From Chitinophaga pendula (GTDB lineage: Bacteria; Bacteroidota; Bacteroidia; Chitinophagales; Chitinophagaceae), in contig NZ_CP077769.1 of NCBI RefSeq assembly GCF_020386615.1, positions 4,650,001 through 4,714,000 on the forward strand: a stretch of 64,000 bases of DNA, written 5' to 3'. Below the pieces are notes generated by a model. That model saw only the letters and a program-made list of their open reading frames with translations. It was not told where the DNA came from and did not search any database. Both the position numbers and the translations under genes were made by a program. This document shows, in pieces, positions 19,043 to 26,386 of this stretch. Numbering within the stretch: the stretch's first letter is position 1; every line of letters starts with the position of its first letter.

Positions 19043-19230
19043 TATAACGCTCCTGTATCATTCCTATAGCATTCTTATAGCATTCCTATAATTAACCTAT
19101 AACCAACCCCTATACCACCATATACCGCTCCTATACTTTCAGTATATCTCCCCTATACCATCACTATACAACGCTTATACATCGCTTATACAATGCCTAT
19201 ACCTCGCTTATACAATGCCTATACAAACCC
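19043..19230. repeat. 17-unit array with 11-bp period, consensus TATAC-N4-CY
   Basis: TATA (once TGTA) begins at 19043, 19054, 19065, 19076, 19087, 19098, 19111, 19121, 19132, 19143, 19154, 19165, 19176, 19187, 19198, 19209 and 19220. The step is 11 bp except one 13 and one 10, so every unit faces nearly the same side of the helix. The 4-5 bases between cores vary, so this is not a simple recent minisatellite; the core and phase are what is kept. The later units approach TATACAATGCC and TATACATCGCT. Function unknown. Confidence 0.9.
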
Positions 19231-19379
19231 CGCACATTCACTTGATAGCTAATAAGATATCCACATTTTTCCACTGCTGTTTTATTAACAGTGCTTCGGG
19301 GAAAACGCCGGGAATGCTGTTAAACCCTTTTTATAATTTGTTAATTATGAACTAATTAACAATTTCCGTTCCCACCGCT

Positions 19380-19388
19380 TGTGAATAA
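19380..19388 (-). promoter_or_regulatory. DnaA-box match (TTATTCACA)
   Basis: The plus strand reads TGTGAATAA, so the minus strand is TTATTCACA, an exact match to the TTATnCACA consensus. A second exact match lies at 20317-20325. Such 9-mers occur by chance a few times in 64 kb, so only the clustering is suggestive. Confidence 0.35.
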
Positions 19389-19427
19389 ATAAATACCTTC
19401 CCACTCCCGATATTTGGCGATTCGTTG

Positions 19428-19435
19428 TATTTTTG
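19428..19435 (+). promoter_or_regulatory. -7-type promoter element upstream of the MBL hydrolase gene
   Basis: TATTTTTG matches TAnnTTTG. A TTTG lies upstream at 19413-19416 but only 11 bp away, shorter than the usual spacer. The implied leader is about 125 nt. Confidence 0.4.
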
Positions 19436-19566
19436 TCAGGTCCTGTCAGTTGGGGAAAGAGGTCATTTTCAGATAATATAGCTTGTTTTTAACTGTATTG
19501 TACTGATAATGATTTATTTACGTTTCTATAACTGGCTATTTTTTGATACCATAAGTTTGTTCCGGC

Positions 19567-20247
19567 ATGAAGTTTACCTATTACGGCCACGCCTGCTTCG
19601 CAGTAGAGATCAAAGGGAAACATATCCTTTTTGACCCGTTCATCACCCATAATGAGCTGGCAAGCAAAATAGATATTAACACCATCCAGGCAGACTATAT
19701 CTTCGTCACCCACGGACACGACGACCATGTCGCCGATCTCATCCCCATCGGCCGCCGCACAGGCGCCACCGTTGTGGCCGCCTTCGAAGTAGCCGAATGG
19801 GCACAAAGCCAGGGCATCGAAAAAACACACCCCCTCAATCCGGGCGGTAAATGGGAATTCGAATTCGGTACCGTAAAATGCGTAGTCGCACAACACTCCT
19901 CCAGCCTGCCAGGCGGCGGATATGGCGGCAACCCCGTAGGTTTCGTATTCAAAACATCAGAGGGTAACTTCTACTATAGCGGCGATACCGCACTCACTTT
20001 CGATATGCAACTCATCCCGAGATTCGCATCCCTCGACTTTGCAGTGTTCCCAATTGGAGATAATTTTACAATGGGCATAGAAGACGCCACCATAGCAGCA
20101 GAATTCGTCGAATGCCAAAAAATAATCGGCGTTCACTACGATACCTTCGGATATATCAAAATAGATCAGAACAAAGCGAAAGAAACATTCAGTACAGCCG
20201 GACTGAATCTGTTACTGCCAGCTATAGGCAGTACCACCGAGGTATAG
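19567..20247 (+). CDS. UPF0173-type metal-dependent hydrolase (metallo-beta-lactamase fold)
   Basis: The 226-residue protein has normal length for the UPF0173 group. The metal-binding motif HGHDDH lies at about 49-54. Further ligands are probably in QHSSSLPGG, YYSGDTALT and VHYDTFGY. The N-terminal MKFTYYGHACFAVEI is characteristic of the family. It is a cytoplasmic, probably binuclear zinc hydrolase with no proven substrate. It is the first gene of the plus-strand block leading to parAB. Confidence 0.92.
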   Translation: MKFTYYGHACFAVEIKGKHILFDPFITHNELASKIDINTIQADYIFVTHGHDDHVADLIPIGRRTGATVVAAFEVAEWAQSQGIEKTHPLNPGGKWEFEFGTVKCVVAQHSSSLPGGGYGGNPVGFVFKTSEGNFYYSGDTALTFDMQLIPRFASLDFAVFPIGDNFTMGIEDATIAAEFVECQKIIGVHYDTFGYIKIDQNKAKETFSTAGLNLLLPAIGSTTEV

Positions 20248-20316
20248 GAATAAAGGATCAATTGAAGATGACAATACCGGCCCCCATCACGCCGGAGATA
20301 TGTTCTTACAAATTAT

Positions 20317-20325
20317 TTATTCACA
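20317..20325 (+). promoter_or_regulatory. DnaA-box match upstream of parA
   Basis: TTATTCACA matches TTATnCACA exactly, about 85 bp upstream of the parA start. It may be chance, or part of a replication-control region with the box at 19380-19388. Confidence 0.35.
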
Positions 20326-20409
20326 TGGCAGCACAATGCGCCCTGAAAAAGCACACCACTGCCTGCCCTTATTTATCCTATAAATAACCTTAGAACATTC
20401 AATTACAAA

Positions 20410-21231
20410 ATGGCTAGAATAATTGCAATCGCCAATCAGAAAGGTGGCGTAGGAAAAACAACAAGTGCTATCAACCTCGCCAGCAGCCTGGCAGTGCTGG
20501 AATACAAGACACTGCTGGTCGACGCTGACCCCCAGGCTAATAGCACTACCGGTCTCGGTTTTGACCTGCGCAACATACAGCAAAGCCTGTATGATTGCAT
20601 GGTGAATGATGTGCAAGCGAAAGATGTGGTGCTCGAATCAGACACCCCCAATCTGAAAGTATTGCCCTCCCATATAGACCTCGTAGGCGCCGAACTCGAA
20701 CTCATCAACCACCCGGTCAGAGAACGCGTAATGAAACAAGTGATCGATGCCGTCAAAGACGATTACGACTTCGTCATCGTCGACTGCTCCCCCTCACTCG
20801 GCCTCATCACCGTCAACGCTCTCGTCGCCTCCAACTCCGTCATCATCCCCGTTCAATGCGAATTCTTCGCCCTCGAAGGACTGGGTAAACTACTCAATAC
20901 CATCAAAATCGTTCAAAGCCGGCTCAATACCGACCTCGAGATCGAAGGCATCCTCATGACCATGTACGATGGCCGCCTCCGCCTCAGCAACCAGGTCGTA
21001 GACGAAGTAAAACAACACTTCGAAGAGTCCGTATTCAATACCATCATCCACCGGAATACCAAACTGGGCGAAGCCCCCTCCTTCGGTAAATCCGTCATTA
21101 TGTACGATGCAGCTTCCACCGGCGCTATCAACTACCTCAACCTCGCCAAAGAAATCCTGCAAAAACATAACTTTACTAAACTCAATTCCAAAGACAAAAT
21201 CTTAGCTGTCAACAATGACCAATCAGAGTAA
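20410..21231 (+). CDS. parA: Chromosome-partitioning ATPase ParA (Soj family)
   Basis: The 273-residue Walker-type ATPase has a deviant Walker A KGGVGKTT at residues 11-18, a switch motif VDADPQANST and Walker B VIVDCSPSLG. It binds DNA non-specifically in its ATP form and moves ParB-parS complexes during segregation. It overlaps parB by 17 bp, which suggests translational coupling. Length and motif set fit the chromosomal rather than plasmid class. Confidence 0.97.
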   Translation: MARIIAIANQKGGVGKTTSAINLASSLAVLEYKTLLVDADPQANSTTGLGFDLRNIQQSLYDCMVNDVQAKDVVLESDTPNLKVLPSHIDLVGAELELINHPVRERVMKQVIDAVKDDYDFVIVDCSPSLGLITVNALVASNSVIIPVQCEFFALEGLGKLLNTIKIVQSRLNTDLEIEGILMTMYDGRLRLSNQVVDEVKQHFEESVFNTIIHRNTKLGEAPSFGKSVIMYDAASTGAINYLNLAKEILQKHNFTKLNSKDKILAVNNDQSE

Positions 21232-22147
21232 GAAAGAACCGAGCAAGAAAGAAGCATTGGGTAAAGGTATCCGCTCATTGCTGCAGAATATAGATACTGA
21301 CCTCAAACAAACAACGTCCGCCCTCGACACAAAAGTAGTGGCGGCTGCTACCAGCATCGAACGCATCCCGCTCGATCAGATTGAGGTCAACCCAAAACAA
21401 CCCAGGCGCGACTTCGACGAACAAGCCCTACAGGAACTCAGCCAGTCCATCCGACTGCACGATATCATCCAACCCATCACCGTCGCGAAGATCAGCAATA
21501 AAAAATACCAGCTCATCGCCGGTGAACGCCGCCTCCGCGCCGCCAAAATGGCCGAACTCAAAGATATCCCGGCCTACATCAGACAAGCAAACGACCAGGA
21601 ACTCCTCGAACTCGCCCTCCTCGAAAACCTCCAACGCGAAAACCTCAACGCCATAGAAATTGGCCTGAGCTATAAACGCCTCATGGACGAATGCGTACTC
21701 ACACAAGAACAAGTAGCAGAACGCATGGGCAAAGAAAGAAGTACCGTCACCAACTATATCAGATTACTTAAACTACCTCCAGATATCCAGGTGGCCGTCC
21801 GCAATGGACAAATAAGCATGGGACACGCACGCGCCATCATTACCATCGAAAATATCGACCAGCAACTCTTCCTCTATCGCGAAATCGTGAAAAACGGCCT
21901 CTCCGTTAGACAAACAGAAGAACTGGTCCGCAAACTGGCCGGCAACAACAAAGCCAATGCTAAAAAAATAGCCAAAGGCAACCTGCCTCCAGCATACCAG
22001 AAAATCCAGGATAACCTGGCCTCCCACTTCTCTACCAAAGTAAAACTGGACCGCTCCAAAACCGGCAAAGGATTCATCACCATCGAATTCTACTCCGACG
22101 AAGAATTGGACAGCATACTAGAAAAAATCGATCTATACGGTGGCTAA
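21215..22147 (+). CDS. parB: Chromosome-partitioning protein ParB (Spo0J family)
   Basis: The 310-residue protein has the ParB/Srx CTPase domain with VNPKQPRRDFDEQAL and the nucleotide motif GERRLRAAKMA. ENLQRENLNAIE and the HTH (LTQEQVAERMGKERSTVTNY) follow, then a C-terminal dimerisation segment that begins near residue 255. It binds parS sites and loads condensin. I found no convincing parS close to the gene. Its stop overlaps the GTG start of the DUF5683 gene. Confidence 0.97.
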   Translation: MTNQSKKEPSKKEALGKGIRSLLQNIDTDLKQTTSALDTKVVAAATSIERIPLDQIEVNPKQPRRDFDEQALQELSQSIRLHDIIQPITVAKISNKKYQLIAGERRLRAAKMAELKDIPAYIRQANDQELLELALLENLQRENLNAIEIGLSYKRLMDECVLTQEQVAERMGKERSTVTNYIRLLKLPPDIQVAVRNGQISMGHARAIITIENIDQQLFLYREIVKNGLSVRQTEELVRKLAGNNKANAKKIAKGNLPPAYQKIQDNLASHFSTKVKLDRSKTGKGFITIEFYSDEELDSILEKIDLYGG

Positions 22148-22847
22148 TTTGATAAAATTCCTCCGCAATACCGGCGGCTTGCTCATGACCTTACTGTTCC
22201 TGTACGCACCCTCATACGCCCAGGATACCACCAGACCCGCCGCCAAAGCCGAACGGTCCGGTAAAGATACCTTGCGCATGCCCTCTAAAGCCGCAACAGA
22301 TAGCACCCTGGTCATCAACACCAAACAAAACCAGGATACCGCCCTCGATATGCGACTACCCACTCCTCATAGCCCCCGCAAAGCAGCCTTCTACTCCGCC
22401 GTATTACCAGGCCTCGGACAGTACTACAACAAACAATACTGGAAGATTCCCCTCGTATATGCCGCTCTCGGTACCACCACCGGATTCTTTATCTACAACT
22501 TCCAACAGTATAAAGAATTCCGAGACGCTTACCGCATCCGCATCGCCGGCAACGTCAACGTAAAAGATAAATACATCGATCTATATAGAACCAGTACCCT
22601 CAAAACTCTCAGGGACACCTACCGGCAATATGTAGACTACTCCGTACTCTTCTTTATAGTAGGATACGGCCTCAACATCATCGATGCTACCGTGTTCGCT
22701 CACCTCAAAGCATTCGATATGTCCAACGATCTCAGCTTCCGTATCACACCGAAAATGATCGATAGCCGCACACTAGGCCTCAGCCTACAGATCAACGTCG
22801 GCAAACGGAAAAATAAACAGGTACAAACCTTCGCACTCGGCCGGTAA
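22140..22847 (+). CDS. DUF5683 membrane protein
   Basis: The 235-residue protein starts at a GTG that overlaps the parB stop by 8 bp, so translation is probably coupled. A signal-like N-terminus ends near SYAQD, followed by a disordered linker. The conserved DUF5683 core begins AAFYSAVLPGLGQYYNKQYW, with a TM at about 95-115 and a second hydrophobic segment near 165-185. The order parA-parB-DUF5683-dapB is commonly conserved in Bacteroidota, hinting at a role at the envelope linked to cell growth. The function is unknown. Confidence 0.88.
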   Translation: MANLIKFLRNTGGLLMTLLFLYAPSYAQDTTRPAAKAERSGKDTLRMPSKAATDSTLVINTKQNQDTALDMRLPTPHSPRKAAFYSAVLPGLGQYYNKQYWKIPLVYAALGTTTGFFIYNFQQYKEFRDAYRIRIAGNVNVKDKYIDLYRTSTLKTLRDTYRQYVDYSVLFFIVGYGLNIIDATVFAHLKAFDMSNDLSFRITPKMIDSRTLGLSLQINVGKRKNKQVQTFALGR

Positions 22848-22902
22848 CCCGGCCCATTCACACACAACATTTCTACTACTATATAAAACGCTCAACTGGC
22901 TT

Positions 22903-23619
22903 ATGAAAATAGCGCTTATCGGATATGGCAAAATGGGAAAGGCTATAGAAGCCATCGCCCTCGCAAATGGTCACGAAATAATACATCGCATCGACCTCAA
23001 TAGCACCCACCTGCTCGAAAAAGAACACCTGCAACACGCAGATGTCGCCATCGAGTTCACCTCCCCCGAAACCGCATTCCATAACATCCAGAAATGTTTC
23101 GCCGCCAACGTACCCGTCGTATGCGGTACCACCGGCTGGCTCGACAAACTGTCCACCATCACCGACCACTGTCGCGAACAACAACAGGCCTTCCTCTACG
23201 CGTCCAACTTCAGCATCGGTGTCAACATCTTCTTCGAAGTCAATAAAAAACTCGCCGCCCTCATGGCCGGCCAGCCACAATACAACGTCAACCTCGAAGA
23301 GATCCACCACACCCAGAAAAAAGACGCCCCCAGCGGTACCGCCATCACCCTCGCCGAACAAATACTCGAACAGGTCACCCGCAAAGAAAAATGGGTCAAC
23401 GCCGAAAGCCCTCAAGAACAAGACCTCGTCATCCTCTCCAAAAGGATCGACCCCGCTCCCGGCACCCATACCATCACCTACACCTCCGCCATCGACGATA
23501 TTTCCATCACACATACCGCCCACTCCCGCGAAGGATTCGCCGCCGGAGCAGTAGCCGCAGCAACATGGATCATCGGCAAAACAGGCGTTTTTACCATGAA
23601 AGATGTCCTCAACCTGTAA
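22903..23619 (+). CDS. dapB: 4-hydroxy-tetrahydrodipicolinate reductase
   Basis: The 238-residue protein makes tetrahydrodipicolinate with NAD(P)H in the lysine/diaminopimelate pathway that feeds peptidoglycan. The N-terminal Rossmann motif is GYGKMGKAIE, followed by the CGTTGW loop. The catalytic and substrate segment is EEIHHTQKKDAPSGTA, with active-site His and Lys and the SGTA phosphate-like loop. It is slightly shorter than the enterobacterial enzyme, as in other Bacteroidota. It follows the parAB-DUF5683 cluster by 55 bp. Confidence 0.96.
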   Translation: MKIALIGYGKMGKAIEAIALANGHEIIHRIDLNSTHLLEKEHLQHADVAIEFTSPETAFHNIQKCFAANVPVVCGTTGWLDKLSTITDHCREQQQAFLYASNFSIGVNIFFEVNKKLAALMAGQPQYNVNLEEIHHTQKKDAPSGTAITLAEQILEQVTRKEKWVNAESPQEQDLVILSKRIDPAPGTHTITYTSAIDDISITHTAHSREGFAAGAVAAATWIIGKTGVFTMKDVLNL

Positions 23620-23670
23620 TGCATCCACAACCCTCCCACCTGCCAATGAAGGCGTTCGCCTTAAAAAACT

Positions 23671-23678
23671 TATATTTG
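23671..23678 (+). promoter_or_regulatory. -7 promoter element of the Rrf2 gene
   Basis: TATATTTG matches TAnnTTTG exactly, 59 bp before the ATG. No good TTTG is found at 19-20 bp upstream. Confidence 0.5.
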
Positions 23679-23737
23679 TAGGTATGCTCACCGCAACGTA
23701 AGCACAGGGAGGATGCAAATCAAGAGACTCAAGAATT

Positions 23738-24157
23738 ATGTTATCAAAAAAAACACAGTACGCGTTCCACGCACTCATACACCTGGCAGAGAACATGGAT
23801 AAAGGCCCTATCCTGATCTCCGAGATCGCAGAAGAAAAAAATATCTCGATCAAATTCCTGGAAAATATCCTCCTGGAATTGAAAAACGCCGGTATACTGG
23901 GCAGCAAAAAAGGAAAAGGCGGCGGCTACTACCTCCTCAAACCACCCAAAGAGGTCGCACTCGCACGCATCATCCGCCTGCTCGACGGTCCCATCGCCTT
24001 GCTCCCCTGCGTCAGCCTCAACTATTACGAACGTTGCGAAAACTGCCGCGATGAAGCCGTATGCGGCCTCAACGATGTCATGTCCAAAGTAAGGGACGCC
24101 ACCCTTAAACTGCTGGAAAACAAAACATTAAAAGATATTCTGACCCGCAACGCCTAA
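23738..24157 (+). CDS. Rrf2-family transcriptional regulator
   Basis: The 139-residue winged-helix regulator begins MLSKKTQYAFHALIHLAE, with recognition helix ISIKFLENILLELKNAG and wing GSKKGKGGGYYL. Cysteines at 91, 100, 103 and 109 (PCVSLNYYERCENC) sit where IscR binds its Fe-S cluster, although spacing differs. An Fe-S or thiol sensor is therefore possible. It lies directly upstream of the sulfate-assimilation genes, so control of cysHDN, like CymR-type regulators of cysteine metabolism, is a fair inference. A strong terminator separates it from cysH. Confidence 0.92.
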   Translation: MLSKKTQYAFHALIHLAENMDKGPILISEIAEEKNISIKFLENILLELKNAGILGSKKGKGGGYYLLKPPKEVALARIIRLLDGPIALLPCVSLNYYERCENCRDEAVCGLNDVMSKVRDATLKLLENKTLKDILTRNA

Positions 24158-24180
24158 CCGCAACGCCCGTCAGCAAACCC

Positions 24181-24247
24181 ACTCCCGGATGCAGTCGCCG
24201 CCCCGTCCCATAAAGACCAGGTAGCTCCATCCGGGAGTCCCTGTTTT
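24181..24247 (+). terminator. Terminator of the Rrf2 gene
   Basis: A perfect 11-bp stem ACTCCCGGATG / CATCCGGGAGT encloses a 36-nt loop. CCC TG and a T5 run follow at 24243-24247. Confidence 0.75.
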
Positions 24248-24249
24248 TA

Positions 24250-24535
24250 TTCCCCGCCATATTCCCCTATCATTCCTCCCCCTTCTCAGCTCATCCCTCA
24301 CCCTCTGCCTGCTTCCTTTCCCACCTCCCCCCTCTCTTTACCCATTCGCTCCTCCGCCCCACCCACCACGTTCCCGCACCTCCGCCGCCCCTTACCCATC
24401 TCCCGTATTACAAAGCGCCGCCCCACCCCCCCCATCCGCTTTTACCGCCTTCCCTCCCCCCATTCTTCCCATTCCCATCCTTCCCATCCCCATCCTTCCC
24501 TTCCAATCCTCCACGCTCCCTCAAATCCCTCCCTG
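24250..24535. repeat. Polypyrimidine-rich tract with CCCATCCTT-type near-repeats
   Basis: For about 285 bp the plus strand is nearly all C and T; in sampled 60-base lines only about 7-13 bases are purines. The last third contains near-repeats of TTCCCATCC/CCCATCCTT (24470-24505). Such mirror-like polypyrimidine DNA can form triplex structures, but no function is shown. Confidence 0.8.
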
Positions 24536-24601
24536 GCACAGATTTGGTAATTGTTTGGTAAATCTTCTGTAACTAAGTCTATCTTTTTTATAGAGTTTAT
24601 G

Positions 24602-24609
24602 TATTTTTG
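24602..24609 (+). promoter_or_regulatory. -7 promoter element of cysHDN
   Basis: TATTTTTG matches TAnnTTTG, 74 bp before the cysH ATG, at the end of an AT-rich stretch. The -33 motif is not clear, which would fit an activator-dependent promoter. Confidence 0.5.
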
Positions 24610-24683
24610 TTGCAGCGGCAGGCTAAAACCGGCAAAGTTGATGGCAGCCGCAGCCATAACATTCATACGTTAAGGACGCTTAC

Positions 24684-25367
24684 ATGACAGCAATTACGCC
24701 AGCATTAACAGGTACAGATATACCTGCAGACATCGCTTACCTGCTGGATCAATTCCCCGGACAGGTAGCTTTCTCCACATCCTTCGGACAGGAAGACCAG
24801 GTGATCAGTGACCTCATCTGGAAACACCAGCTGCCCGTACGCGTGTTCACACTCGACACCGGCCGCCTCTTCCAGGAAACGTACGACCTCATGGACCTCA
24901 CACAGGCCAGGTACAAACAATCCTTCGAAGTCTACTTCCCGGAAACCAACGCAGTAGAAAAACTGGTAAAGGAAAAAGGATTCAATAGCTTCTACGATTC
25001 CGTCGACAATCGCAAAGAATGTTGCTTCGTCCGCAAAGTAGTCCCCCTCAACAGAGCACTACAGGGCGTTAAAGTATGGATCACCGGCCTCCGCGCAGAA
25101 CAGTCCGACAACCGCCAGCATATCAACCTCATCGAATGGGACGACGCCCGGCAGCTGTACAAGTACAACCCGCTGATACATTGGAGCTACGATGACGTAC
25201 GCTCCCACCTCCAACAGCATAACGTACCCTACAATAAACTGCACGACACCGGATTCATCTCCATCGGTTGCGCCCCTTGCACCCGCGCCATCCAACCGGG
25301 AGAACATCCCCGCGCCGGCCGCTGGTGGTGGGAAGAATCCAAAAAAGAATGCGGCCTCCATGGCTGA
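24684..25367 (+). CDS. cysH: Adenylylsulfate / phosphoadenylylsulfate reductase
   Basis: The 227-residue enzyme reduces activated sulfate to sulfite with thioredoxin. The PP-loop-like segment FSTSFGQEDQ is followed by the cysteine pairs in KECCFVRK and GCAPCTRA. These bind a [4Fe-4S] cluster and mark the APS-reductase (assimilatory) type. The C-terminal catalytic cysteine is in KKECGLHG. It is the first gene of cysH-cysD-cysN, with a 56-bp gap to cysD. Because no APS kinase domain is found on cysN, direct APS reduction is the consistent reading. Confidence 0.94.
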   Translation: MTAITPALTGTDIPADIAYLLDQFPGQVAFSTSFGQEDQVISDLIWKHQLPVRVFTLDTGRLFQETYDLMDLTQARYKQSFEVYFPETNAVEKLVKEKGFNSFYDSVDNRKECCFVRKVVPLNRALQGVKVWITGLRAEQSDNRQHINLIEWDDARQLYKYNPLIHWSYDDVRSHLQQHNVPYNKLHDTGFISIGCAPCTRAIQPGEHPRAGRWWWEESKKECGLHG

Positions 25368-25423
25368 TCCACCAGCATCCGTCCAAAACAAACTTTTTAA
25401 AACAGCTGACAACAGATCCATAT

Positions 25424-26332
25424 ATGAGCAACAAGATAAAATGGGAATTCCCTCAGGCGCTGGAAGATGAAGCCATTTACATACTCCGCGAAACAGCAGC
25501 CCAGTTCGAAAAACCGGCTATCCTGTTCTCCGGAGGTAAAGACTCCATAACGATCGTTAGACTGGCCCAAAAAGCCTTCTACCCAGGGAAAATACCTTTC
25601 CCCCTCCTCCACATCGATACCGGCCACAACTTCCCCGAAACCATCGAATTCCGCGACTCGCTCGTCCAATCCCTCGGCCTCGACCTCGTCGTACGCAACG
25701 TACAGGATAGCATCGACCAGGGCAAAGTACAGGAAGAAACCGGCAAATACGCCAGCCGTAACGCCCTCCAGACCGTCACCCTCCTCGATGCCATCGAAGA
25801 ACTGAAATACGATGCCTGCATAGGCGGCGCAAGACGCGACGAAGAAAAAGCCCGCGCCAAAGAACGCATCTTCTCCGTCAGAGACGAATTCGGACAGTGG
25901 AACGCCAAAATGCAACGACCAGAACTCTTCGATATGCTCAATGGCAAAATCAATATCGGCGAAAACGTCCGCGTATTCCCCATCTCCAACTGGACAGAAC
26001 TCGATGTATGGAACTATATCCGCCGCGAACAACTGCAGATACCCTCCATCTACTTCTCCCACGAAAGAGAAATCATCGAACGCGATGGCCTCTACTGGCC
26101 ATACTCCCCCTTCCTCAACACCACCGAAGAAGAAATACCCTTCCGCGAAAAAGTCCGCTTCCGCACCGTCGGCGATATGACCTGTACCGCCGCCGTACTG
26201 TCCGAAGCTGATAAACTCGAAGATATCATCGCCGAAATAATGGAAGCCAAAATATCAGAAAGAGGCGCCCGCATCGACGATAAACGCTCCGAAGCCGCTA
26301 TGGAAAAAAGAAAACAAGCTGGTTACTTCTAG
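25424..26332 (+). CDS. cysD: Sulfate adenylyltransferase subunit 2
   Basis: I place the start at the ATG at 25424 (MSNKIKWEFPQAL), giving 302 residues, the normal CysD length. The open frame extends further upstream over the cysH end but without homology. It carries the PP-loop SGGKDSITIVRL and DTGHNFPETIEFRD, then GGARRDEEKARAKERIFS and the ERDGLYWPYSPF region. It forms the ATP sulfurylase with CysN and makes APS from sulfate and ATP. Confidence 0.96.
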   Translation: MSNKIKWEFPQALEDEAIYILRETAAQFEKPAILFSGGKDSITIVRLAQKAFYPGKIPFPLLHIDTGHNFPETIEFRDSLVQSLGLDLVVRNVQDSIDQGKVQEETGKYASRNALQTVTLLDAIEELKYDACIGGARRDEEKARAKERIFSVRDEFGQWNAKMQRPELFDMLNGKINIGENVRVFPISNWTELDVWNYIRREQLQIPSIYFSHEREIIERDGLYWPYSPFLNTTEEEIPFREKVRFRTVGDMTCTAAVLSEADKLEDIIAEIMEAKISERGARIDDKRSEAAMEKRKQAGYF

Positions 26333-26386
26333 TCAACCAACCCAGATAAACAGTAAACTATATATCATACGCATAATATCATTTGA

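Larger units (their letters stand above)
18843..19566. other. Gene-free divergent intergenic region beside parAB
   Basis: These 724 bp lie between the divergent metallophosphoesterase and MBL-hydrolase genes. No coding frame is convincing. The segment holds two TTTGTCA repeats 11 bp apart (18986-18992, 18997-19003), the 17-unit 11-bp TATA array (19043-19230), and a near-DnaA box ATATCCACA (19257-19265). Beyond these lie an AT-rich stretch (about 19331-19370), an exact DnaA-box match on the minus strand (19380-19388) and a -7-type element (19428-19435). Confidence 0.85.
24158..24683. other. Intergenic region between the Rrf2 gene and cysH
   Basis: These 526 bp without a credible gene hold three things: the Rrf2 terminator (24181-24247), a C/T-only-like stretch (24250-24535), and an AT-rich cysH promoter/leader region (24541-24683) with a -7-type element. 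Minus-strand ORFs here translate to low-complexity Gly/Glu/Trp runs and are not genes. Confidence 0.8.

Noticed and set aside
19043..19230. CRISPR array
   Set aside because: Repeat cores are only 5-6 bp at 11-bp spacing and there are no cas genes.
20302..20385. 27-codon frame MFLQIIYSHGSTM... ahead of parA
   Set aside because: Composition and codons do not look coding; kept only as intergenic sequence with a DnaA-box match.
24442..24666. Minus-strand ORF with Trp/Glu/Gly runs
   Set aside because: It is a reading of the polypyrimidine tract; low-complexity and without a start context.
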